DNA of 22,579 nucleotides from assembly GCA_015680685.1 (NCBI GenBank), contig MNCI01013653.1:247893-270471 (forward strand). Direction: 5' to 3'. The position numbers were made by a program, and so were the translations under genes. The notes under the pieces were generated by a model that did not search any database, had not been told where the DNA came from, and worked only from the letters and a program-made list of their open reading frames with translations. Source of the DNA: Gnetum montanum (Eukaryota > Streptophyta > Gnetopsida > Gnetales > Gnetaceae). Shown in pieces: positions 8,434 through 18,915 of the stretch. How positions within the stretch are numbered: the first letter of the stretch is position 1; each line of letters begins with the position of its first letter.

Positions 8434-9214
8434 ATGGTGAGTGGTGAGGTACCCATATTCCTAACCATATGAATCACAAAGTGTTCATGTGTGAACCAAT
8501 CGAATTTTGTGTAATTTATCATTTCCAGTGTACTAGTACTTTAGAAAATGAATCTAGCCTTAAGGTCAATTGTTGTCCTCCCAATTACACTTGAAATGTT
8601 CGTTGATATGATTAAGTGTAACTGAGGCATTCAATTTTTATCATTTTTATGTTTTATAGTTGGGTGCTTGAATTGTAGATAAAATGGGATTTGATTAACT
8701 AATCTAAATTAACTAATTAACTAGTCATTTTAATAATCCTAATATAAGTATCCATTCCCAATTTCCATACGCATCTTGAACCCATATATTCACTATTGGA
8801 CAACCAAGTGCTATGTACTGGGCATACCAAACAATAATGCTACTAGGATTACTAAGAAAATACGTGTTACACTCGAAGCACTCGTACTTATGTGTGTAAT
8901 CTATCTCACTTAATTGTATCATTAATGTAATAATTGGAAAATATTTAATAACTAATTGAAAGCATTTATTAAATAATTGAAAATAATAAATGCATGAATA
9001 AAATAGCTGATCTATCCAAAGTGTTACAAGGTTTATCAAAGTGTCACACACACTGTCATGCTTGGGTACAACAATGGCTTGAATCAAGATCCGTATACTC
9101 AATGACTCATGCTACACACACTCAAGGGAAAATGTTCTAACTTTTGAATGGAAAAAATGCAAGAGATTCCTTACTACTAAAATCTAGATTGCCATAAATT
9201 TGGTTGGTAGGCAG

Positions 9215-9224
9215 CTATTTATAG
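9215..9224 (-). promoter_or_regulatory. TATA box of the M LTR
   Basis: CTATAAATAG on the minus strand (a self-complementary site), followed by AAATTTATGGCA, which resembles the sequence after TATA in the E2 LTR. Confidence 0.7.
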
Positions 9225-9243
9225 GCTATAGACAAACACTGTG

Positions 9244-9328
9244 TTGATGAGGCCTCATTGACATAAGATAAGATCCATCGATGGGGCCTCATCGACACAA
9301 TTGACTACATCGATAAGACCTCATTGAC
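9244..9328 (-). promoter_or_regulatory. Three near-palindromic U3 repeats
   Basis: Units TTGATGAGGCCTCATTGAC (9244), TCGATGGGGCCTCATCGAC (9278) and TCGATAAGACCTCATTGAC (9310) lie 34 and 32 bp apart, directly upstream of TATA on the minus strand. Each is close to an inverted repeat of TCGATGAGG / CCTCATCGA. Their use as regulator sites is inferred. Confidence 0.75.
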
Positions 9329-9353
9329 GCAACCAACCAAAAACAATTCATCA

Positions 9354-9720
9354 CTAATAATTTGATGATATCATAAATTTACCCTTTTGGAACTTAGGAT
9401 TTAATACTTAACCTTTGTAGATAGCCTTAAGATTACTATGGCATGTCATTAGTTACACTACTGAAGTTAGTGTCCTTAAAGGGGATAGAAAGATTGTTAA
9501 GAATTATATAATGTAGTAAATTAGTTAATTAGTTGACATATTATTTGGAGAATCAGTTGATGTATCAGTTCTCGATTTAGTTGATGAACAAAAATGATCA
9601 AGATTATGTATATTAATCCATCTTGAAATCAAAACATATGGTAGAAAAACATGAAGACTCAAAATATTATTTAGAGAACACATATGATATCCATGAAAAA
9701 ATGATCTAGAAGATAATTCA
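9354..9720. other. Flanking DNA, no gene recognised
   Basis: AT-rich DNA outside the LTR of M. An open stretch at 9541-9597 is in the same frame as the following pseudogene but is not recognised, and stops separate the two. It could be upstream sequence of the CCR4-like copy. Confidence 0.4.
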
Positions 9721-10843
9721 AGAATGAGAATTAAATTTTCAACATCCAACATGATTGCAAGAACCCTACTAAGTAAGAAACAACATCCTCTATGTCCATC
9801 ATGGGCCTTGGATTGACATGAATATTGATATCCATGCATTTTAGAAAAGTTACAACATTTGGATGTTGATGTTTTATGCCTACAAGCAGTCTTTCCATGG
9901 AAATTCCTATATCAATTCCAACTAGATTTGGAAAATATGGGATCCAAAAGTATTTACAAGCAGAAAGGTTCATATGGAAGTTCGTCTTTTGATCCATGTA
10001 GATTAGCTTATTGCAGACATCACAACATGGATGGTTGTGCAATCTTCTATAGAGAAGCCATGTTTTAATTAGTACAAAGGTTTAAATGGAGTTTAGAAAA
10101 TATGATTTTTGAAATTCCAAAACATTATGTGATGGTAAAGAAATAATAATAAAGATTTTAAAAAAATCACATAGCCTTGGAAATTATTCTAAAAATCAAG
10201 TTACTAGGAAGATATGCATTTATAGTCAACATACATTTAATTACCAAATCAACATGTTTAGATAATAGAATATGTCAAGGAGCATACTTGATTAAGCCAA
10301 TAGAAGAAATTTTGAAGAATAAGTTATTTCTAAAGTTATACTGATCTAGTGCCAATTGTTCTTTATGGAGACTTCAATGTAAAAGTTGGAAGTGATGTTT
10401 ATCAATTCTTAAAATATGGCTATGTAAAGGAATCCCTAGAAGATTAATCTAATTTGAAAAAGATGTTACCATCAATTCAACATGAAATTCCATCGTCTAG
10501 TTCATATTTAGCTTATTTTGATTTTTTAGTAGATAGATCAGATCCTAGAATTCAAGAATAGATGATGTTGATAGATAATACTCATAAAGAATCATAATTT
10601 ACCAATTACTCTACTAGGATTAATGAGGATGAATCAACAACATTCTTCACTGAGATCCTAGATTATATTTGGTACAATGTATGATTTTTCCAAGTTACTA
10701 AGTTACTAGAGATGATTTCTAAAGAAGAAGTTGAGAAGAGTCAAGATCAAGCTTTTCCATTCTAAACAAAATGATCTAATCATATACCACTTATGGAAGA
10801 ATTACAATTACTCTCTCCAATTCATAAGGTTGATCAAGATTAG
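9721..10843 (+). pseudogene. CCR4-type exonuclease (mRNA deadenylase family) pseudogene
   Basis: Members of this endonuclease/exonuclease/phosphatase family shorten poly(A) tails. The translation reads CPSWALD at 9796, LDVDVLCLQAV at 9862, NMDGCAIFYR at 10027, IVNIHL near 10230, then after one frameshift (10320-10340) VLYGDFNV at 10358, FTNY near 10600, LDYIWY at 10658, EEVEKSQDQAFPF and SNHIPLMEELQLL, ending at TAG 10841. These are the CCR4 signature blocks in order. Two active-site changes are visible: the Glu of CLQEV is Ala (9886-9888), and SDH is SNH. About 1.1 kb covers the nuclease domain without visible introns, so a processed or captured copy is likely. Several stops make it nonfunctional. 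Which CCR4 subfamily it came from is unsure. Confidence 0.8.
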
Positions 10844-11854
10844 GAAGTATCTCATCCTTACTTTTATTTATGATCTTATTATTTTTGTCATTGTTTAATT
10901 TATATTTTAATTAGATAAGTAAAATATGTAAGGCCATAGAAGTTGGAAATAAATAATTTTCCCTACCTTCACTTAGGTAACTAGCTTTGAGTTGTACTTT
11001 ATGTGACCCTGGTTAGGACTACTGATTGGTGATTGGTAGATCTTTAATTTACCTCTTGTCATTATCTTAGCAAATGAAGTAAGTATTAGAAAATATGATT
11101 TAAATTTTCCATATATTTCTTCTCACATGTATTTTTCTTGCAAAATAAGCAAGAAATAGCTTCAAATTCAAAGAAGAAATTAAATTATTGGAGCATGGAA
11201 GCATAAAAAAAGTATTGGAGCTGGAAAAAGATAGTGAACATGTATTCATTTAAGGAAAAATGAAATGTAAGTAGGCTAGATTGCCATGTCACCATTTCCA
11301 ATGATGTTGATGCTTAACGAAGATGGTTTCTTCTCATAACAAGTGTTATTATTATCATAATAAGATCTGAAAGGGTAGTTGTAATTAAGACTCAAAAGGA
11401 TGCATCATGATAACAAACATGTCTCTTGAGGTAACCTCTGGGGGATTGACCTAAGGCATTTATACGTGGGCTTAGAGGTCATGCCAGCAAATAGTGGTAG
11501 AGCCAGTATATTCAAGTCATAGGAGCTAGATGAAGTAGGATAGGAAGTTGACTAGCCATCCTTTTTGATCGGTTCTAGGCCTAACTATGGTCACAGTGCT
11601 AGATTTCCTCTAAGGGGTAGATGCCAAAGAAATAAAACCCCAAGGAACACTCATAGAACATGATCCAGATACACTATTCCATATCAATAAAGCATTATTT
11701 TCTTTCTCTTTCTGGATTTTTCTTATTATTTATTTTACACATAATATCAAATGTAACATATATTTTGCATTTGGTATATTATTTTCATATGCATAATGTA
11801 TAATATATCATATATTTGAAATTTTCCATGACATCAGAGGATGGGATGTCATAG
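10844..11854. other. Spacer between the CCR4-like copy and E2, nothing firm
   Basis: AT-rich DNA with no supported ORF, no LTR match and no clear poly(A) tail after the pseudogene. It contains TGGTAGAGCCAG (11494), reminiscent of a tRNA A box or a gapped iMet primer site, and AATAAA at 11688-11693. Neither is enough for a call. Gag homology of E2 starts abruptly near 11855. Confidence 0.4.
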
Positions 11855-13369
11855 AATCAATGGAAAAAATTGAAGATGTTTCCCAAGACACTCATAAAAG
11901 AAGCTAAAAGTTAGTACCGATCCTTGGAACCAGAATCAATCAGAAGATGGAGTATGATGTTTGAATTGTTCAATGATAAGTATTAGATATACTCTAAAGT
12001 GTCTAAATTAAGAAGGAAAATCCAAAGATGGAAGAAAGGCACACATGAGTCCTTGCATGTGGCCATGGGTAGACAGTACTCTCTATTACACTAATGCTCT
12101 GCCATGACTATTCTCAAAGGTAGTAGCTATGCCATATCATATATGGGTTCTAAATTGAAATAAGGAGAATCCTTGGGGACTATGCCCAAGGGAAATCATT
12201 TGGGCTAAGGGTCCATCAGATCCAAAAAATTCATTGAGCAAGTGGTAAAACAAAAAGATGAGCTAAAAAGGAGAGAAAGTATAAAGGAGTATAATAGGGA
12301 TCCCTCCCTCTAGAAGGGAGAGGTCTATTTCTGTGACAATGAGGAGGAGGCACCACATGATGAAATGGTGTAATGAAAACCCTTGTAAATCTAAAAATTT
12401 ATCTCTAAAATATCAACTAAGACTAATAAAATATGGGACTCATTAGATGAAAAATTTCAAACTGCTATGAGAAGTATAGAGGAAAATAAAGATGAAGGAG
12501 GTAGTGGACATAACAAAAGAAAAAAAAAGGAAGCTGAACATGACTATCACAAGGCTAAGGGCAAGGAAATTAAAATATAAGAGGTTGTAGATTCCAATCT
12601 GATGATGAAAGCTATGACATATGCCACTATGAATGTCCTAAGGGATGTTGTCCTATTATGTCATACTTATAGGAATCCATGATGTATGCATTGAATCCTA
12701 GATTAACCAAATGACAAGCACCTAGGAGGTTGCCATATCCTCAAAGAAACTATTAGTAGTTTCACCAACAAGCCTCCGATTTGAGTGAAGCACCACTTGA
12801 GCCTCATGAGCTACATCAGTAGTGGCCACACCCATAGCATTGGTGGATGCCACCTCCAAGGTAACAATACCCATACCACCAACTAGATTCTTACAGGTAC
12901 TATGTTTAGCAACCTATCTTTGCACTTGACTCTTATAGTCATGCTTCCTTCTAACACCACTACTACCATCTTTAATATTACAAAGCACCATATTCAATGG
13001 TAGAGTCCCCATTTTCTTATTATCCTCATCATCCTTCACTACTGCACCTCCATCTTCAACTCCTTTGCCATCTTCTTCATCTATGCAGGGAGAAATACCA
13101 ACCTATCTATAGCAAAGAAATGTCACGATGATAATAAACTTAAATCTAGCTTCTTAGCTAGTGGTTATGACACTAAGTCTTAGAAAAGACCATTCTTCAA
13201 AACCAAAAATGCAACAAAGCCCTCACAGATACCTATGGCTATTAACCTTGTTTCTTCTACCTTCTTTGAAATATTTCTTGAGAATCAGTCAAATTAAAAT
13301 GCTTCTAAATTGCATACAATAATGTTGACCCACATAATCATTAATTGGATTAAGATCATTCATATTCCT
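11855..13369 (+). pseudogene. gag pseudogene and linker of E2
   Basis: The gag core (FPKTLIKEA-like, then RRWSMMFELFN, near 11875-11975) aligns with E1 3303-3420, followed by EYNRDPSL near 12288 and CHYECPKGCC near 12630 in the place of the E1 HPKGC. A linker with Thr-, Pro- and Ser-rich remnants follows to RPFFKTKNATKPS near 13190, the counterpart of RSFFRTKSLDNLS in E1. The first part of gag, including the His/Ser/Arg-rich region, is missing. Stops are numerous. Confidence 0.8.
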
Positions 13370-13381
13370 AGGAAGAGATTT

Positions 13382-13869
13382 GATCTTGACAATTCCCTCA
13401 TCTACCTATAGATGTCAGGAAATGAACATTGCAATGATCATTTGGACTTAGGTTCTAGAGTAAACTTGATATCATAAGAGATGTACAAAGCTTGGAACCT
13501 ACCTCCACTCAAAAAGAGAAACATTCAATTAGAATTGGTAGATAACTCCATCACTGTTCCCCTAGGATTAGTGGAGGACATTGGGACCATCATCTATGGA
13601 TGGTCCTATCCTACTAACTTCCTAGTGTTATGTGTGGATAACTACAAAGGGAAATCCCCTATCATTATGAGAAGAGCATGCTAAGTACCATTGATGCATC
13701 ATTGGGGATAAGAGACATCTCCTTAGACATTTTCAAGGAGAATGAGTTTGGTAAGATTGAGAAGAAGTATGTTCCATGCATCATGTACAATGACACAAGG
13801 CACCACTACACATATAAATTGTGGACCATAAAAATCATAACACTTAAAAAACATTTAGGTAATATGTAG
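13382..13869 (+). pseudogene. Aspartic protease pseudogene of E2
   Basis: HLDLGSRVNLI near 13440-13470 marks the active site; the Asp is present but the following Ser is Leu (TTA), giving DLG instead of DSG. VEDIGTIIYGWSYPTNF and IIMRRA follow. A one-base deletion at 13680 (GCATG-CTAAG, versus GCATGGCTAAG in E1) shifts the frame; the rest reads LSTIDASLGIRDISLDI and ends EKKYVPCIMYND. TAA at 13472 and TAG at 13412 also interrupt it. Confidence 0.85.
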
Positions 13870-14339
13870 ATGTCATTTAAATTCAAAGATTCTTGTACAT
13901 AGCAGATGTAAAATAGGAGGCTAGCTAGTGGCTAATAGCTAAAAGAAAGACCAACTCAAGAATATGCATGTAACAAAGTGAAAGACTCATAAGCTCTTTT
14001 ATAGACAACATAAACCAACTAAATCAGATCCATTATTAACTCTCTGAAGAACAAGGTGAAATCAATTGGGGAGAGTTGGAGATCCATGAAAAATTTAAGT
14101 AGTTGCCCCTTGAGCTAAAATTTCTACCAACTAGGATGGACTATTCCTTTCTAAATAATGGTAAGCCTATTATCATCAATACCACTCTTGCTCCCTGAAG
14201 AAAAGGAAGCTATTAAAAGTTGTTAACAAATGATAGACAACTTTTGCTTGGTCACATCATAAGCTCACAAGAATTGATCCTAGGATATGCCAACATATGA
14301 TCTATATATAGACTCAAAATTAAAAATGCAACCAAAGAG

Positions 14340-15150
14340 AAGATTCATCCCCAAGCTCAAATAGATTATTAAGGAAGAAACTGAGAAACTCTTGAAGGTG
14401 GGGTTCATTTATCCCATTGCAGATAGTGAGTGGGTTATCCCACTTGTCATAATATCCAAGAAAGGAGGGAAGTGGAGAGTATGATAGATTCAAGGTTATT
14501 GAACATGGCTACCTATGAAGATCACTTTCCTTTGCCATTTGTGGATCAAGTGTTGGATACCATCATAGGGCATTATATCTTTCTAGACAGTTATAGTGTC
14601 TATAACCAAATCCAAATTGCACGAGAGGACTAGGTCAAAATAACATTCATAAGTATTTTTTGGGCTTTTGCATACAAGAAGATGTTCTTTTAACTTATGT
14701 AATGATCTTGCTACATTTCAATGCTTGGTCCTGAACATCTTCTAATATTAGATCGGTATTGGGATGGACATCTTCATGGATGCATTCTCCACCTATGGGG
14801 ATACTTTTGAGCAAGTCTTAGACCATCTAGAGTAAGTGCTTAAATAATGTATGGAGACCAACCTTAGGCTCAACTAGTAGAAGGGCCATTTGATGATCCA
14901 AGAAATCATTATCTTAGGTTTCTATATTTCTAGCAAGGAGATCAAGGTAGACTTGAAAAAGATAAAGATCATCCAAGAAATCACCAAATAGCTTAAAACT
15001 ATTAAGGATGTGAGGTCATTCATTAGGCATATTGGTTATTACAAGTGCTTCATTAAGAACTTTTCAAAGATTGTCAAATTGTTGGTAGAGCTCATAAAGA
15101 AAGATGTCCTATTCATCTAGACTTAGGAATTTGAGCATGCATTCTAGCAC
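14340..15150 (+). pseudogene. Reverse transcriptase pseudogene of E2
   Basis: RNA-directed DNA polymerase of the Pol protein. LLKVGFIYPI (14392) and the downstream SEWVIPLVI are the entry motifs; the frame then moves to DHFPLPFVDQVLD (14520) and FLDSYSVYNQIQIA (14580), in which the first catalytic Asp (14586-14588) is kept. After another shift comes FMDAFSTYGDTFEQVL at 14773, where the family has YMDDFS: the second Asp of the catalytic pair is Ala (GCA, 14782-14784). The end region reads VRSFIRHIGYYKCFIKNFSKI near 15010. Frameshifts and TAG/TGA stops are spread throughout. Confidence 0.9.
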
Positions 15151-15194
15151 CTCAAGCAGAAGCTCATAGAAACACCAATCTTACAAGCACCAGA

Positions 15195-15575
15195 TTAGTC
15201 TAGACCATTTCACATCATGATGGATGCATGAAACTATGCATTAGGAGCTGTGCTTACATAGCTGGATGATCAAAAATATCCATGTTATATCTACTATGTT
15301 AGAAGGAGAATTGTGGGTACAAAAGTTAATTACATGATCACTAGAAAAGAACTCATGGTAGAGGTGTATGGTCTAGAGAAATTTAAGCACTATGTTCTTG
15401 GATATAAGGTATTTTTTCACACAAACCATACTGCTATTAAGTTTCACATGAACAAACCAATGGTTACCATTCGTGTTATATGATGGCTAGTGATCTTGCA
15501 AGAGTTTGATCTTATGATGGTGAATAGAAAGGAAACTAAGACTGTGGTAGCTAATCACTTATCTTAGTTATGATT
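15195..15575 (+). pseudogene. RNase H pseudogene of E2
   Basis: RNase H domain following RT. FHIMMDA (15209) keeps the first Asp, and NYALGAVL follows after a stop. ITRKELMVEVYGLEKFKHYVLG (15340-15405) matches the T.KELLAV...EKFR.YL.G block with the catalytic Glu. TNHTAIKF (15421) corresponds to TDHAALK with Asp changed to Asn. The tail with KETKTVVANHLS ends the domain. Confidence 0.87.
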
Positions 15576-15839
15576 GGACAACAAGAAGGAGGAGAGTGAA
15601 CTCTTAGACCAATTCCTTGATGAACTCCTCTTTGTTGATTCTATGAATGAACAAGATCCGAAGGAAATCAACTAGTACAAGAACATCCTATCTTACTTTC
15701 CCACTCAAGAGATGTCATAGCAGTGGGACAATAAGAAGAAATAATAGTTTCTAGACTAGGTCAAACATTTCATGGAGATCAATAGTAATCTTTACCAGGT
15801 TTATGTAGATGGACTAGTAAGATGGTGTGTCCTCAATGT

Positions 15840-16975
15840 ATATCAACTAGGAGTCCTTCAATATGCACACGAGGGCCCTTGTGGGGGTTACTATGTTTGG
15901 AGGTGAATGACCATCAAGATCCTCATGATAGGATATTATTGGCTAACACATTTCATGGATGCCCATCACTTCGTCTATTTCTATGATCAATGATAATGTG
16001 ATTGGAGGATGATTGCTCATATGGAAGGTCCCCAATAGTGAATCTAATCACTGGAGGCTTTTGTCCTTTAGGGAATTGACTATATGAGACACCTCAACCC
16101 CACATCTAATGGAAAGATCTATATTATGATATTTATTCACTATTACATGAAATGGGCTGAAGTTGTGATTTTCACTACTGTACATCTTCTACAACAACCT
16201 AGTTTGTATAACAACATGTTGTAAACAAGTTTGTCATGCCAAGGATACTTATTTATGATAAAGGACACACTTTATGGATGCCTCTTTTTGTAAACTCATG
16301 CAACGCTTAGGGGTTGAGCATAAATTAACAACTCCATACCACCCCTAAGCTAATAGTTAAGCTGAAGTCACAAATAGGGAGATAACCAAAATACTAACAT
16401 GTAATATTAGTAAATATAAGAGGGATTGAAGCTCTAAACTCAATGATGCCCTTTGGGCATATCATTCAACATGGATGCTTCCTATTGAATACTCTCCCTA
16501 TGAGCTCATGTACAAAAGGCTTGCAACACTTCATATCCAAGAAGAACTTTGTACACTATCAACTCCATGTAACCTCAACTTAGACCTAAGTCTAGCATAG
16601 AAAGAATGGTTGATGAACCTCAATGTACTAGATGAGAATCGATTAGTGTCCCTACCATCTAATGCAGTGCACAAGGCATACAATAAATGATGTCATGACC
16701 TTAAGATTAGGAAAGTTAAATTTTAATCAAGAGATAAGGTGCTCTATTGGAATCCCATGCATGTACCTCAATGAACAGAGTTTCAAATGTTCTGGAAGGG
16801 TCCTTATATAACCTATGAAACTTTTCCATCTAGGGTCATGTTAATCTACTAGCCTGATAGCCCAAATAAGAAAATATTAGTTAACACTTAACAAATAAAG
16901 CCTTTCCATGAGCAATGAGTAACTAGTGGACATAATGACCTAATAGATGAACAAGCACACTTAATATTTTAAATC
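15840..16975 (+). pseudogene. Integrase pseudogene of E2
   Basis: Inserts cDNA into the host genome. The zinc-binding part AHEGPCGGYY...GYYWLTHFMDAHHF (15862-15970) keeps its His residues, but the CxxC is lost (YDQ-stop). Core: D of GIDYM at 16078, D of YDKG at 16257 and E of AEVTNREI at 16364. The last two are about 35 residues apart, as in DD35E enzymes. SKLNDALWAYHSTWMLP and SPYELMY follow (16435-16510), a pattern typical of the Athila/Tat side. The C-terminal part with VLYWNPM and MFWKGPYITYE ends near 16970, without a chromodomain. Confidence 0.9.
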
Positions 16976-16990
16976 TTCCCCTTCAAACTT

Positions 16991-17007
16991 AGTCATGGGG
17001 GAGATGG
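16991..17007 (+). other. Internal PPT-like motif after integrase
   Basis: AGTCATGGGGGAGATGG lies at the end of pol. AGTCATGGGGG is identical to the functional PPT of E1 (6784) and to an internal copy at 6240. No LTR follows here. Confidence 0.5.
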
Positions 17008-18395
17008 TCATTCATGTTGAGAATTTATAAAGTGTCTCCTTAGTTTTTAAGTGCTTATTTTTACACCATCTTTAATACATTTTCAATTTTCTTAGGTATA
17101 TTACAACTTTTTCTATATTTTTATTTATTTGAATTTTTCTAACACATTTATTTTTCTTTACTACCATCAAGACTTGGTGCATGCTACAATTGCTATTGAT
17201 TGTCATTAAAACTTTATTGTACTTGATTACAAATGTCTAGATTTTATTTAAGAATTTTGATGTTTACTAATGGAATGTTGGTTCTTTTCATGTAAACAAG
17301 TAGTTAACCCATGTCATCCATCACTCCACTCAACTCTATGAGGTCCCTTATTAATAATAACTTATAATATAATGGTGCCCTTTGTACTCTCCAAACTTTG
17401 GATGAATTAAGTGGATTAGCAAGGACATGAATTTAAATGGATTTTTCACTTGGGTACCTACCTAGCATCTGATTTACATAAGCATTTCCATGGATTTCAC
17501 ACCATTCCACTATCTACCAGACCAATATTAAAAAGCAAAGTCTTTGCATGATGTGCTTCCTATTCAAAATAATAATAATAATGATGGAAATGCAAAGCAC
17601 ATCCCTTAGATACAATAATGGGCTACAAGCACTAGTTATGGGGATAAAAAGACATGTTACCCATGCTTGAAGACACCCCTCTAACTAAGGCCCTCTTCAT
17701 TTCATACTTCTCTTTTCTTCTTTCTTAGGAATGGTGAGCAGTCTATGGGGATGTTCTTGTTTCTTAGAGAGTGAAATGGTCTAACTGCCAATGTAAAGTC
17801 ATTCAAAGGGAATGTTCATGATTTAGACTATGAAAATAAGTTCTTAGGTTATATTTAATCACATCTTCCATAGGGAACTTTATGTGACCACCATGGGCAA
17901 CTCCACTTCATGTTATCCCTCATCCCTCACTTCTTTTCGTTTACCACCTCATTTCCTATTTTCATGATTATTTTAGTGGATTCATTGGTAAATGGTTGAA
18001 ATTATTTGATGACTTATTTGTTGATTTGGCATTTGACAATTTAAAATCATTAATATTCCTTGGTGTCCATGAACTTCTTGGTTTGAAGGCATGCAAGGGC
18101 ATTAAGGGAATAACCTTACTATGGGAAGGATCCACTTGCATAGTGATTGATTAGGATTATTAAACTCCTTATCCCTTAGCCATTTTTCTCTTCAAACCTT
18201 ATGTTTTTTACCATGATGCATCCATTTTTTTCCCTCCTTGACACATTAATCTCCTAAAAATCTACATTTGACAAGTATTCTAAGCCCTCTTCAAGCATTT
18301 CCCAATATTCTAGGTTTTTCTAGCTTCCAATAGACTCCATTTTTATGGAAAAAATATTTTTTACATCGTTTTTAAATAGAAAACTTTTGTTCTGT
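17008..18395 (+). other. Noncoding spacer of E2 between integrase and the third ORF
   Basis: No gene is supported. The part 17530-18260 aligns in blocks to E1 5450-6230, so it is old family sequence and not a new insertion. An (AAT)n run lies at about 17568-17583. Confidence 0.65.
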
Positions 18396-18403
18396 GGCTA
18401 TGT

Positions 18404-18478
18404 CGATGCATCCCCATTGATGCCACTTAATAGATAAACACATCCCCATTGATGCAACAAAAAAAATCCTATAAATAG
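18404..18478 (+). promoter_or_regulatory. Internal promoter-like block with direct repeats and TATA
   Basis: GCATCCCCATTGATGC at 18408 and ACATCCCCATTGATGC at 18440 form a direct repeat with 32-bp spacing, and CTATAAATAG follows at 18469-18478. The first unit, starting TCGATG and containing CATTGATG, resembles the U3 repeats of the M LTR in sequence and spacing, and the E2 3' LTR has CTATGTCGA and GCATCCTTGTTGATGC before its own TATA. Promoter function is inferred. Confidence 0.6.
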
Positions 18479-18625
18479 TGTTAGGGATGCAACCATTTTT
18501 TGCAATTTTCTCAAACATTCATAAGGAATTTTTTGTAATTTTTAGAGCCTAGAGCCCTCCTAAGCTTGTATCTTTCAAACCTCTTCTCCAAATCACTTCA
18601 TTCTATGATCTTGTAGCTACTAGAG

Positions 18626-18915
18626 GTGAGCTTAACATCATGGGGACCATAAATCATAGGTTTTTGATAGAACATTTTTTTAAATTTTTCTAACTCCCAA
18701 AAAGTAAAACAAAAAAAATAATATTAAAAATATTAAATTTATCAAAGTTAAACCTTACCAGAAAATTCTGGTAGCTATCCAAATAAAATAATATTAAAAT
18801 ACTCAATCTATCATAATTACGACTTAGCCTAAGTATAATTGGCCAAGGAGATAAGGTATCAAAGTACTCTAAGTTATATATTAAATGATAATCCTTGGTT
18901 ATGTTCTGATTGTAG
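18626..18915 (+). other. Predicted 5' intron before the third ORF
   Basis: The donor AGAG|GTGAGC at 18626 is a strong consensus, and the acceptor GATTGTAG ends at 18915, directly before ATG. The 290-bp interval is AT-rich, as plant introns are. The leader exon would run from about 18500 to 18625. E1 keeps a similar acceptor-ATG junction at 6436/6437. No transcript evidence is available. Confidence 0.6.

Larger units (their letters stand above)
336..9353 (-). mobile_element. Element M: minus-strand Ty3/gypsy element, 5' part, interrupted by E1
   Basis: Read on the minus strand this is LTR (9353-8435), PBS (8433-8416), leader, gag N-terminal part (8279-7601), then, after the E1 insertion and its duplicated target (1357-7600), the rest of gag (1356 to about 336). 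The two gag parts join to match the gag of E1 without a gap, which is direct evidence for nesting. Protease, pol and the 3' LTR are not present to the left inside the window; the element either stops at the 335 junction or continues beyond another insertion. Many stops and a lost start codon show that it is dead. Confidence 0.85.
8435..9353 (-). repeat. 5' LTR of element M
   Basis: 919 bp on the minus strand, from TGATGAATTG (9353) to CACTCACCA (8435). The 3' portion matches the E1 LTR (TTCATATGGTTAGG...GGTACCTC near the end; GGATCTTGATTCAAGC and GATAAACCTTG in R-U5), while the part upstream of TATA is different. The start was chosen by matching TGATGAATT with the E2 LTR start at 21932; the flanking duplication cannot be tested because the partner LTR is outside the window. 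Confidence 0.82.

Noticed and set aside
8725-9102. 125-codon open frame on the minus strand
   Set aside because: It lies within R-U5 of the M LTR, which is noncoding and shared with the other LTRs; no protein similarity recognised.
11485-11585. tRNA-like A box (AGTGGTAGAGCC) and a GGTTCTAGGCC resembling a B box, as in a SINE; or a gapped iMet primer site of a copia element
   Set aside because: The two boxes are about 77 bp apart, there is no poly(A) or SINE tail and no adjacent LTR.
13670-13690. Programmed frameshift in protease
   Set aside because: E1 has the extra G and reads through in one frame, so this is a one-base deletion in E2 and not a recoding site.
16740-16975. Possible chromodomain after integrase
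   Set aside because: The segment fits the SH3-like C-terminal integrase region, and no aromatic-cage pattern of a chromodomain is visible.
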